Of a DNA stretch of 42,885 nt, positions 6,827 through 13,707 are shown one piece after another; positions within the stretch are counted from its first letter, which is position 1, and each line of letters starts with the position of its first letter. The notes beneath the pieces are model-generated. The model was not told the DNA's origin and made no database searches. It was given only the letters and a program-made list of their open reading frames with translations. This DNA is from Thiobacillus sp. UBA2597. GTDB lineage: Bacteria; Pseudomonadota; Gammaproteobacteria; Burkholderiales; Thiobacillaceae. The position numbers and the translations under genes were made by a program. The stretch spans positions 1-42,885 of the forward strand of contig DDKN01000084.1 in the NCBI GenBank assembly GCA_002339725.1, given 5' to 3'.

Positions 6827-7177
6827 TCAGCCCCGGATCGCGAGCAGTTCGACCTCGAACACCAGGGTGGCGTTGGGCGGAATCACGCCGCCGGCACCGG
6901 CCGCGCCGTAGCCCAGCTCCGGTGGAATGGTCAGCTTGCGCCTGCCGCCCACCTTCATGCCGGCCACGCCCTCGTCCCAGCCCGGGATGACGTAGCCGCG
7001 CCCGAGGGGAAAGTCGAAGGGGTCATTGCGGTCGACGCTGGAGTCGAACTTGCTGCCGTCGGTCAGCCAGCCGGTGTAGTGCACCGACACGATCTGGCCC
7101 GCGCGCGCCTCGGCGCCCGCGCCGAGGTCGAGTTCTTCGATCACCAGGCCGCTGGCCGTGGTTCGGGTTTCAGCCAT
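6827..7177 (-). CDS. FKBP-type peptidyl-prolyl cis-trans isomerase
   Basis: Single FKBP domain (116 aa) without a signal peptide, so a cytoplasmic proline isomerase/chaperone. The classical active-site residues are visible: VHYTGWLTDGSKFDSS, FPLGRGYVIPGWDEGVAGM, RKLTIPPELGYGAAG, IPPNATLVFEVELLAI. This matches the small FKBP12-like bacterial form without the insert of SlyD. Two ATGs are adjacent; the second (7177) sits six bases from AAGGAG and is preferred, while 7180 would add one Met. A terminator for the upstream gene lies at 7205-7230, so it probably has its own promoter in the short gap. Confidence 0.94.
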   Translation of the reverse strand: MAETRTTASGLVIEELDLGAGAEARAGQIVSVHYTGWLTDGSKFDSSVDRNDPFDFPLGRGYVIPGWDEGVAGMKVGGRRKLTIPPELGYGAAGAGGVIPPNATLVFEVELLAIRG

Positions 7178-7204
7178 CATCTGCTCCTTGACATAGCTTG
7201 CGCG

Positions 7205-7230
7205 AAAAAAAACCCACCTTTCGGTGGGCT
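7205..7230 (-). terminator. Rho-independent terminator of the OmpA-like gene
   Basis: On the minus strand, GCCCACC, loop GAAA, GGTGGG are followed by a run of eight T. Stem, tetraloop and U-tract are all canonical. Confidence 0.93.
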
Positions 7231-7257
7231 GGGTGGAGAAGCGAAAGGTAGGAGAGT

Positions 7258-7893
7258 TTACTTCAGGACCACCAAGACAACACGCCGGTTCTGTTTGCGC
7301 CCAGCCTCGGTCATGTTGCTGGCAACGGGTCGGCTCTCGCCGTAGGAAATGACGTTCATGCGGTGCAGCGGCAGTCCACCCTTGGTATGCAGATAGTGGT
7401 AGACCGCCATGGCCCGGCGCTCGCCCAGCTTGTCGTTATGCGGCGCCTCGCCCCGGCTGTCGGTATGCCCCTGGATCTCGACATAGGCCCCCTTGTTCTC
7501 GGCCTTCAGTTGCCGGGCAAACGAGTCGAGCGCAGCCATGGTCTCCTTGCTCAGCTTGTCCGAATCCGGCGCGAACTTGAAGTGGTCGTCGCTCAGCACC
7601 ACCTCGTAGAGCATCTTGCCTTCGGACAGCTTGCCGGCGGCGACCGCCCGCTCCAGGGCCTCCTGCGCGGTCTTCCGCACGGCGGCGATCTGTTCCTCGT
7701 GGGCCTTGAGGGTGGTGTCCATCAAACCGATCTGGGCATCCAGCCGGCGGATGTTCTGCTTCGCATTGCTGTCGACCTCGTCGATGCGCTGGTTCACCCC
7801 GGCCACCTTGTCGTCGACATAGGTGCGGGTGGCACAGGCCGACAGGCCCAGCGCCAGGGCCAATAAGGCCAAAATCGTTGGCAGTCGTTTCAT
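7258..7893 (-). CDS. OmpA/MotB-domain lipoprotein
   Basis: Cell-envelope lipoprotein (211 aa). The signal ends in lipobox LSAC (Cys20). A probable coiled coil follows (about 28-92, VDDKVAGVNQRIDEVDSNAK onward), then a C-terminal OmpA-like peptidoglycan-binding domain with VEIQGHTDSRGEAPHND and LGERRAMAVYHYL. The layout resembles Pal or Lpp-like anchors that tie outer membrane to peptidoglycan, but it is not in a tol-pal cluster. ATG 7893 has GGAGG about seven bases upstream; the longer frame to 7944 lacks a signal start. The gene is followed by its own terminator. The 100-base gap before dctM is AT-rich and probably carries its promoter. Confidence 0.9.
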   Translation of the reverse strand: MKRLPTILALLALALGLSACATRTYVDDKVAGVNQRIDEVDSNAKQNIRRLDAQIGLMDTTLKAHEEQIAAVRKTAQEALERAVAAGKLSEGKMLYEVVLSDDHFKFAPDSDKLSKETMAALDSFARQLKAENKGAYVEIQGHTDSRGEAPHNDKLGERRAMAVYHYLHTKGGLPLHRMNVISYGESRPVASNMTEAGRKQNRRVVLVVLK

Positions 7894-7993
7894 TTCGTCC
7901 TCCGATGAGGGGCATTTACCCACATGACATCGGTAGACTCTCAAAAAACTTTAACTTGCGTCCACAACAATATGAATATTATGGGTTTTGTCT

Positions 7994-9382
7994 TTATTGG
8001 GTGTTGTATCCGCCACCAAAGTCCTCGAGCGGGATATCGACCGGAAGCTCGGCCGGAGCGGCGGGCTCCACCCCCACCAAGCCCGGGAAGGCCAGCACCA
8101 GACCGACCATCACGAGCTGGATCACGACGAAGGGGATGGCACCCCAATAGATGTCGCTGGTGCGCACCGCTCTGGGCGCCACGCTGCGCAGATAGAACAG
8201 GGCGAAGCCGAAGGGCGGATGCATGAACGAGGTCTGCATATTGATGCCGAGCAGCACGCCGAACCAGATCAGGTCGATGCCCAGCTTCTCCGCCACCGGC
8301 GCCAGCAGGGGCACGATGATGAAGGCGATCTCGAAGAAGTCGAGGAAAAAGGCAAGCACGAAGACCAACAGGTTTACCGCGATCAGAAAGCCGAGTTCCC
8401 CACCCGGCAACGCGGTGAGCAGGCCTTCCACCCACAGGTCGCCGTCCATCCCCCGGAACACCAGGGTGAACACGGTGGAGCCGATCAGGATGAAGATGAC
8501 GAAGCTGGTCAGCCTGGCCGTGCTGTCCATCGCCTGCCTGAGCAGGCCGAGGTCGAGCCGCTTCTTGACCCAGGCCAGAAGCAAGGCGCCGACCGCGCCC
8601 ATGGCGCCGCCCTCGGTCGGGGTGGCGATGCCGAGGAAGATGGTGCCCAACACCAGGAAGATCAGGATCAGGGGCGGCACCAGCGAGACCAGGGCCTTGC
8701 GCACCAGGGCTGTGCCGCGCAGGGTGCGCGCCGTCAGGGGCAGGGCCGGCGCCGCCGACGGCCTGAAGGTGGCTACCAGAAAGACAAAGCCGAGGTAAAG
8801 CGCGGTCAGGATCAGGCTCGGCACCAGCGCGCCCTTGTACATGTCGCCGACCGAGGTGCCCAACTGGTCGGCCAGCACGATCAGCACCAGCGAGGGCGGG
8901 ATGATCTGGGCCAGGGTGCCCGAGGCGGCGATCACCCCGCTGGCCAGCCGGGTGTCATAGCCATAGCGCAGCATGATCGGCAGCGAGATCAGGCCCATGG
9001 CGATGACCGAGGCGGCGACCACACCCGTGGTCGCGGCGAGCAGGGCACCGACGAAGATCACGGCATAGGCCAGGCCGCCGCGGACCGAGCCGAACAGTTG
9101 GCCCAGGGTGTCGAGCAGATCCTCGGCCATGCCACTGCGCTCGAGGATGAGGCCCATGAAGGTGAAGAAAGGGATGGCCAGCAGCACCGCGTTCGACATG
9201 ATGCCGAACACCCGATCGGGCAGGGCCTGCAGCAGGGCGAAATCGAAATGACCGAGCTGGGTGCCAATGAAGGCGAACAGCAGGCCATTGGCCGCGAGGG
9301 AAAAGGCGACCGGATAGCCCAGCAGCAGGAACAGCACCAGGCCGAGGAACATCAGCGGCGCCATCAGTTCGAACCCGATCAC
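7994..9382 (-). CDS. dctM: TRAP transporter large permease, DctM family
   Basis: Polytopic inner-membrane carrier (462 aa, about 12 or more hydrophobic segments) that couples sodium entry to solute uptake. Typical DctM stretches are FLLLGYPVAFSLAANGL, IPFFTFMGLILERSGMAEDLL, GVVAASVIAMGLISLP, IIPPSLVLIVLADQLGTSVG, ATPTEGGAMGAVGALLLAW and LGINMQTSFMHPPFGFALFY. It ends in an acidic, proline-rich tail. GTG 9382 overlaps the dctQ stop by four bases, indicating translational coupling; the internal ATG six codons later is an alternative. No receptor gene is adjacent, so it must use one elsewhere, perhaps that at 5267 or 28234. Confidence 0.94.
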   Translation of the reverse strand: MIGFELMAPLMFLGLVLFLLLGYPVAFSLAANGLLFAFIGTQLGHFDFALLQALPDRVFGIMSNAVLLAIPFFTFMGLILERSGMAEDLLDTLGQLFGSVRGGLAYAVIFVGALLAATTGVVAASVIAMGLISLPIMLRYGYDTRLASGVIAASGTLAQIIPPSLVLIVLADQLGTSVGDMYKGALVPSLILTALYLGFVFLVATFRPSAAPALPLTARTLRGTALVRKALVSLVPPLILIFLVLGTIFLGIATPTEGGAMGAVGALLLAWVKKRLDLGLLRQAMDSTARLTSFVIFILIGSTVFTLVFRGMDGDLWVEGLLTALPGGELGFLIAVNLLVFVLAFFLDFFEIAFIIVPLLAPVAEKLGIDLIWFGVLLGINMQTSFMHPPFGFALFYLRSVAPRAVRTSDIYWGAIPFVVIQLVMVGLVLAFPGLVGVEPAAPAELPVDIPLEDFGGGYNTQ

Positions 9383-9918
9383 ACCCGCTCCTCGGCCGCT
9401 TCTTCCGCCAACGGCCCGACGCCGGCCAGAAAGGCAATGCGCTTGATGATCTCCGACAGGCCCTGCAGGGCGAGCAGGGCGAAACCCAGGGGGATCAGCA
9501 GCTTGACCGGCCAGCGCAGGAGGCCACCGGCATCGGGCGAAACCTCGCCGATCGCATAGGACTCGGCAAAACCCGCCCACGACAGCCACATGATCAGCAG
9601 TGTCATCGGCAACAGGAACAACAGGGTGCCGACGAGATCGATCAGCGCCCGGCTGCGCGGCGCCAGCCGGCCATAGATCACATCGATGCGGACATGGCCG
9701 TTGTGCTTGAGGGTGTAGCCGGCGGCAAGCAGGAAGATGGCGGAGAACAGATACCACTGCGCCTCGAGCCAGGCGTTGGAACTGGCGCCGAAACCATAGC
9801 GGCTGACGGCGTTGCCGGCCGAGACCAGGGCGACGATCAGCACCAGCCAGTACACCGCGCGCCCCACCCACTCGTTCAGGGCGTCGATCGCGCGCGACAG
9901 CGTCAGCAGGGCCTGCAT
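9379..9918 (-). CDS. dctQ: TRAP transporter small permease, DctQ family
   Basis: Four-helix membrane subunit (179 aa) that pairs with DctM. Helices lie at about 20-38, 52-69, 92-115 and 141-160. DctQ signatures are the early VGRAVYWLVLIVALVSAGNA, LEAQWYLFSAIFLLAAGYTLK and NGHVRIDVIYGRL. It begins seven bases after the end of pmbA and overlaps dctM by four, so pmbA-dctQ-dctM probably form one transcript. Confidence 0.93.
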   Translation of the reverse strand: MQALLTLSRAIDALNEWVGRAVYWLVLIVALVSAGNAVSRYGFGASSNAWLEAQWYLFSAIFLLAAGYTLKHNGHVRIDVIYGRLAPRSRALIDLVGTLLFLLPMTLLIMWLSWAGFAESYAIGEVSPDAGGLLRWPVKLLIPLGFALLALQGLSEIIKRIAFLAGVGPLAEEAAEERV

Positions 9919-9925
9919 CCGAGCT

Positions 9926-11266
9926 TCACTCCCCGGCCACGGTCATCCGGTCGATCAGGATGGAACCAACCTGGCGCGAGCCGCGCGTCTCGACATCGCT
10001 GCCGATGGCGACGATGCCGAGGAACATGTCCTTGAGATTGCCGGCCACGGTGATCTCCTCCACCGGATAGGCGATCGCGCCGTTCTCCACCCAGAAACCG
10101 GCGGCGCCGCGGGAGTAGTCGCCGGTCACCATGTTGAGGCCGTGGCCCAGCAGCTCGGTGACCAGCAGGCCGGTGCCCAGCTTTTTCAGCAGGGCAGCGA
10201 AGTCCTCCCCGGTCGAGGGCACGATCAGGTTGTGGTTGCCACCGGCGTTGCCGGTGCTCTGCATGCCGAGCTTGCGCGCGCTGTAGCTGGAGAGGAAATA
10301 GCCCTGCACCACACCGTCCTTGACCACGTCACGGTCATGGGTGGCGACGCCTTCGGAATCGAACGGCGCGCTCGCCAGGCCCTTGGGGATGAAGGGCCGC
10401 TCGAGAATCTGCACGAAGTTGGGAAAAACCTGCTTGCCCAGGCTGCCGAGCAGGAAGCTCGACTTGCGGTAGAGATGGCCGCCCGAGACGGCGGAGACAA
10501 AGCTGGCGATCAGGCCGGTGGCGATCGGCGCCTCGAACAGCACGGGACACTGACGGGTGCCGAGCTTGCGGCCGTTGAGCCGGCGCACGGTGCGCTCGCC
10601 GGCGCGGCGCCCGACCGCCTCGGCACTATCGAGGTCGCGCGCCGCACGTGCCGTGGTGTACCAGTAATCGCGCTGCATGGCGCCATCCTGCTCGGCGATC
10701 ACCACGCAGGACACGGTCTGCCGGCTGGACGGATAACCGCCGAGAAAGCCGAGCGAATTGGCGTAGACGAATTGCGAGGCCTGGGTGCTGACGCTGGCCC
10801 CCTCGGAATTGCTGATGCGCCGGTCCACGGCAAAGGCGGCCGCCTCGGCCGCGCGGGCGATCTCCACTGAGCCCTCGACGCTGACATCCCAGGGATGATA
10901 GAGGTCGAGGTCGGGCACCGTCTTGGCCAAAAGATCGGCATCGGCCAGCCCCGCGCAATCATCCGCGGCGGTATAGCGGGCGATGGCCAGGGCCTTCTCG
11001 ACGGTGCGGACCAGGGCATCGCGCGAGAAATCGGAGGTCGAGGCATGGCCCCGGCACTGGCCGAGATAGACGGTGACGCCGATGCCCTTGTCCTTGTTGT
11101 ATTCGACCGTCTCCACCTCGCCCTTGCGCACCGAGACGGTTTGGCCCATGCCCTCCGAGACCTCGGTCTCGGCCGCGCTGGCGCCGGCGGCGCGGGCCAG
11201 TTCCAACACCTGGCCGGCCAGGTCACGGAGAGTTTCGGGGGAATAACTGAAGCGGGATGCGCTCAC
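9926..11266 (-). CDS. pmbA: TldE/PmbA metalloprotease-family protein
   Basis: Inactive-fold partner (446 aa) of the TldD/TldE zinc protease that processes modified peptides and helps CcdA degradation in E. coli. Aligned from memory it tracks E. coli PmbA throughout: VRKGEVETVEYNKDKGIGVT, DDCAGLADADLL, HPWDVS, GLASAPFDSEGVATHDRDVV, SYSARKLGMQSTGNAGG, TELLGHGLNMVTGDYSRGAA, ITVAGNLKDMF. GTG 11266 is chosen since a longer start would run into the divergent yjgA. TldD is not in the window. The divergent pmbA/yjgA pair is conserved in many Proteobacteria. Confidence 0.95.
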   Translation of the reverse strand: MSASRFSYSPETLRDLAGQVLELARAAGASAAETEVSEGMGQTVSVRKGEVETVEYNKDKGIGVTVYLGQCRGHASTSDFSRDALVRTVEKALAIARYTAADDCAGLADADLLAKTVPDLDLYHPWDVSVEGSVEIARAAEAAAFAVDRRISNSEGASVSTQASQFVYANSLGFLGGYPSSRQTVSCVVIAEQDGAMQRDYWYTTARAARDLDSAEAVGRRAGERTVRRLNGRKLGTRQCPVLFEAPIATGLIASFVSAVSGGHLYRKSSFLLGSLGKQVFPNFVQILERPFIPKGLASAPFDSEGVATHDRDVVKDGVVQGYFLSSYSARKLGMQSTGNAGGNHNLIVPSTGEDFAALLKKLGTGLLVTELLGHGLNMVTGDYSRGAAGFWVENGAIAYPVEEITVAGNLKDMFLGIVAIGSDVETRGSRQVGSILIDRMTVAGE

Positions 11267-11328
11267 GGTGCGTCTCGGCCTGAATAAAGCCGTTATGATA
11301 CCAACCTTGAGCCAGCCAGCCTGCCGCA

Positions 11329-11829
11329 ATGCAACCCGAAGACGAAGAATTCGCCCCTGACCGCCCGAGCAAGTCGCAGCAGAAGCGCCAGATGCACGCC
11401 CTGCAGGCCCTGGGCGAGGAACTGGTCAAGCTGCCCCGGGACCGGCTGGACCAGCTCGACCTGCCCGACGCCCTGTACGACGCGGTGCTCGATGCCCGCC
11501 GTTTCACCAAGCACGAGGCCCGGCGCCGCCAGCTGCAGTTCATCGGCAAGGTGATGCGCGACATCGACACCGAGCCCATCGCCGAGCAACTGGCCAGGAT
11601 CAGGGGCGAATCCGATTCGGCCAAGGCCGAGTTCCACGCCCTGGAGCGCTGGCGCGACCGGCTGCTGGCCGACGATGCCGCCCTGACCGAATGGCTGGCC
11701 CAGCATCCCGGCGGCGACAGCCAGCAACTGCGCAACCTGATCCGCAACGCGCGCAGGGAGGCGGCGGCGGGCAAGCCGCCGAAATCCAGCCGCGAATTGT
11801 TCCGCTGGCTGCGCGATCACACCCGCTAA
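11329..11829 (+). CDS. yjgA: Ribosome-associated protein YjgA/DarP (DUF615)
   Basis: Small, charged, mostly helical protein (166 aa) of the DUF615 family. E. coli DarP/YjgA binds late 50S precursors and helps ribosome assembly. Family features are the SKSQQKRQMHALQALGEELV opening, KLPRDRLDQLDLPDAL, AVLDARRFTKHEARRRQLQF, IGKVMRDID and the C-terminal SSRELFRWLRD. It is divergent from pmbA with 62 bases between. A strong terminator follows at 11847. Confidence 0.95.
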   Translation: MQPEDEEFAPDRPSKSQQKRQMHALQALGEELVKLPRDRLDQLDLPDALYDAVLDARRFTKHEARRRQLQFIGKVMRDIDTEPIAEQLARIRGESDSAKAEFHALERWRDRLLADDAALTEWLAQHPGGDSQQLRNLIRNARREAAAGKPPKSSRELFRWLRDHTR

Positions 11830-11846
11830 ACGCGCGGCACACAAAC

Positions 11847-11880
11847 AAAAAAGGCGGGTGTTTGCGCACCCGCCTTTTTT
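11847..11880. terminator. Bidirectional rho-independent terminator (yjgA / soe)
   Basis: Perfect 14-base arms AAAAAAGGCGGGTG and CACCCGCCTTTTTT around TTTGCG give U-tracts on both strands. It serves yjgA from the left and the soeABC transcript from the right. Confidence 0.96.
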
Positions 11881-11900
11881 CATGCCGCTGCCAACGGCGT

Positions 11901-12884
11901 TCAGCCGACGACCTGGTAGTACAGGTTCTGCGGATGGTTGGCCTGGGCGAAGAAGAACCAGCGCTCGAACAGCAGGCCGATGTACTGGAAGACGAAGGCC
12001 AGCAGGAACAGGCCGCCGTCGTTGCCGGCCAGACCGGCCCACAGCAGGATCAGCGGCAAAGCGAAGGTCAGCACCAGGAAGATCCACTTCACCGACTTCA
12101 GAAAGAGCTCGCTCTTGCCGTGGAAGTACTCGCGGGTGTTGTAGGAACCGCCCATCATGCCCATCGACTTCTGCTGCACCTTGGTGTGGCGCACGCCGAT
12201 CGCGGTCTGGATGCTCGACTTGCGTTTGATCCGACTGTTGCGAAACAAGGAAGCGGCACGGGTGATCAGGCCGGCCAGCGTGAGCACGATGGCCCAGTTG
12301 CCGAAGAACTGCACCAGACCGTCGCCATAGGCGGCGGCGTAGGCGGTGGCGAGGGTAAAGCCGGAGGCGGTGCCCAGCAGGAAATAATTGACCGGGGTCA
12401 GGGCGCAGGCCCATTCCTGGATGAACTTGATCGCGGCGTAGATCATGCCGGTGCAAACGAACAAGGCAATGGCGGCCACGGCGGTGGCGATGCCGACGGT
12501 GAGCGGCAGTTGCCCCTCGACCCCCCAGCCATAGAGATCGGCATCGAGCCCGAAGTAGTAGACCACCATGTACAGGAAGGTCAAACCGATCATGATCGGC
12601 ATGGCGATCAGTTCGCGCGACAGCCACGAGGTGCGCCACTGGCTCATGCCGCGCCAGGCGCGGGTGATGAAGTAGCTGGGCTTGCCCAGATGGAAGATCG
12701 CGGCGAACAGGCCGCCAAGCAGGAACAACAGGGCGATCAGAGCGCCGCCGGCGAAGAAGTCGTTCGACTGGGCGGGCAGCAGCTTGGCCATGCCGTAGGC
12801 CTGGGCGCTGAACAGGGCCAGGAACAGGCCCTGGCCGACGCCGATCAGCGTGGTCAGAAAGATCACCGAAAATGCTGGATGCAT
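11901..12884 (-). CDS. soeC: Sulfite dehydrogenase membrane anchor SoeC (DmsC/NrfD-like)
   Basis: Quinone-reactive integral membrane subunit (327 aa) with about eight transmembrane helices. DmsC-type features include FHLGKPSYFITRAWRGMSQWR, SWLSRELIAMPIM and LGTASGFTLATAYAAAYGDG. It should anchor SoeAB on the cytoplasmic face and pass electrons from sulfite to quinone. It is the last gene of soeA-soeB-soeC, 97 bases behind soeB, the gap being filled by a short-motif repeat. Assignment to Soe rather than DMSO or polysulfide reductase follows from SoeA lacking an export signal and from the sulfur context. Confidence 0.87.
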   Translation of the reverse strand: MHPAFSVIFLTTLIGVGQGLFLALFSAQAYGMAKLLPAQSNDFFAGGALIALLFLLGGLFAAIFHLGKPSYFITRAWRGMSQWRTSWLSRELIAMPIMIGLTFLYMVVYYFGLDADLYGWGVEGQLPLTVGIATAVAAIALFVCTGMIYAAIKFIQEWACALTPVNYFLLGTASGFTLATAYAAAYGDGLVQFFGNWAIVLTLAGLITRAASLFRNSRIKRKSSIQTAIGVRHTKVQQKSMGMMGGSYNTREYFHGKSELFLKSVKWIFLVLTFALPLILLWAGLAGNDGGLFLLAFVFQYIGLLFERWFFFAQANHPQNLYYQVVG

Positions 12885-12900
12885 AGTTTTCTCCGAAAAC

Positions 12901-12975
12901 AGCAGTCAGTCGACAGCAATCAGTCGGCAGCAAAATCAACAGCAATCACTGCGAACTGCCGACTGAAAACTGCGA
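12901..12975. repeat. Short-motif repeat in the soeB-soeC gap
   Basis: This gap is made of variants of CAGTC(G)ACAGCAAT and AACTGC(C)GACTG units. Two of them form a 10-base inverted pair, CAGTCGGCAG at 12921-12930 and CTGCCGACTG at 12956-12965. It has no coding potential. An mRNA hairpin here could adjust soeC expression or stability relative to soeAB. Confidence 0.55.
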
Positions 12976-12981
12976 ACCCGT

Positions 12982-13707
12982 TTACATGAGCCAGTCGTCG
13001 AGCGTGGTGTCCTTGCTCGTCTCGTGGCGGATATCTTCCTTCCTGAGCGGGTTGTCGGCCCGGGTCAGTTCATCCTCGTGGATGTGCATCTTGGTCTTGC
13101 GCCGCGGCAGGTAATGGTTGGCCGGCTTGGTGCCCCATTCGGGCATGAGCTGGTAACCGCCGTTCTCGCGGATGGCGATCGAGACCTCGGAATCCGGATC
13201 GTGCACGTCGCCAAACAGGCGCGCCCCGGTCGGGCAGGAGATGACGCAGGCCGGCTTGCGCCGATCCTCCGGGATGCTCTGGTCATAGATGCGGTCCACG
13301 CACAAGGTGCACTTCTTCATCACCTTCTGGTTCTCGTCCAGTTCGCGCGCGCCGTAAGGACAGGCCCAGGAGCAATACTTGCAGCCGATGCACTTGTCGT
13401 AGTCCACCAGCACGATGCCGTCTTCCTTGCGCTTGTAGGAGGCGCCGGTCGGGCACACCGGCACGCAGGGCGCATCCTCGCAATGCAGGCAGGACTTGGG
13501 GAAGTGCACGGTCTCGGTGCAGGGGAATTCGCCCACCTCGAAGGTCTGCACCCGGTTGAAGAAGGTGCCGGTCGGATCCTTGCCATAGGGGTTGTCGTCG
13601 AACATCGGGCCGGCCTGGCCGGAGGTGTTCCACTGCTTGCAGCTGGTGACGCAGGCGTGACAGCCGACGCAGACGTTCAGGTCGATTACGAGAGCGAGTT
13701 GGGTCAT
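12982..13707 (-). CDS. soeB: Sulfite dehydrogenase iron-sulfur subunit SoeB
   Basis: Ferredoxin-type subunit (241 aa) with four four-cysteine clusters typical of DmsB/PsrB/SoeB: CVGCHACVTSCKQ near the N-terminus, CLHCEDAPCVPVCPTGA, CIGCKYCSWACPYGA, and CTLC paired with CVISCPTGA. It should hold four [4Fe-4S] centres linking the molybdenum subunit to the membrane anchor. There is no signal peptide, consistent with a cytoplasmic location. Its ATG overlaps the soeA stop by four bases (ATGA). The C-terminal stretch rich in His, Asp and Arg is family-typical. Confidence 0.93.
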   Translation of the reverse strand: MTQLALVIDLNVCVGCHACVTSCKQWNTSGQAGPMFDDNPYGKDPTGTFFNRVQTFEVGEFPCTETVHFPKSCLHCEDAPCVPVCPTGASYKRKEDGIVLVDYDKCIGCKYCSWACPYGARELDENQKVMKKCTLCVDRIYDQSIPEDRRKPACVISCPTGARLFGDVHDPDSEVSIAIRENGGYQLMPEWGTKPANHYLPRRKTKMHIHEDELTRADNPLRKEDIRHETSKDTTLDDWLM

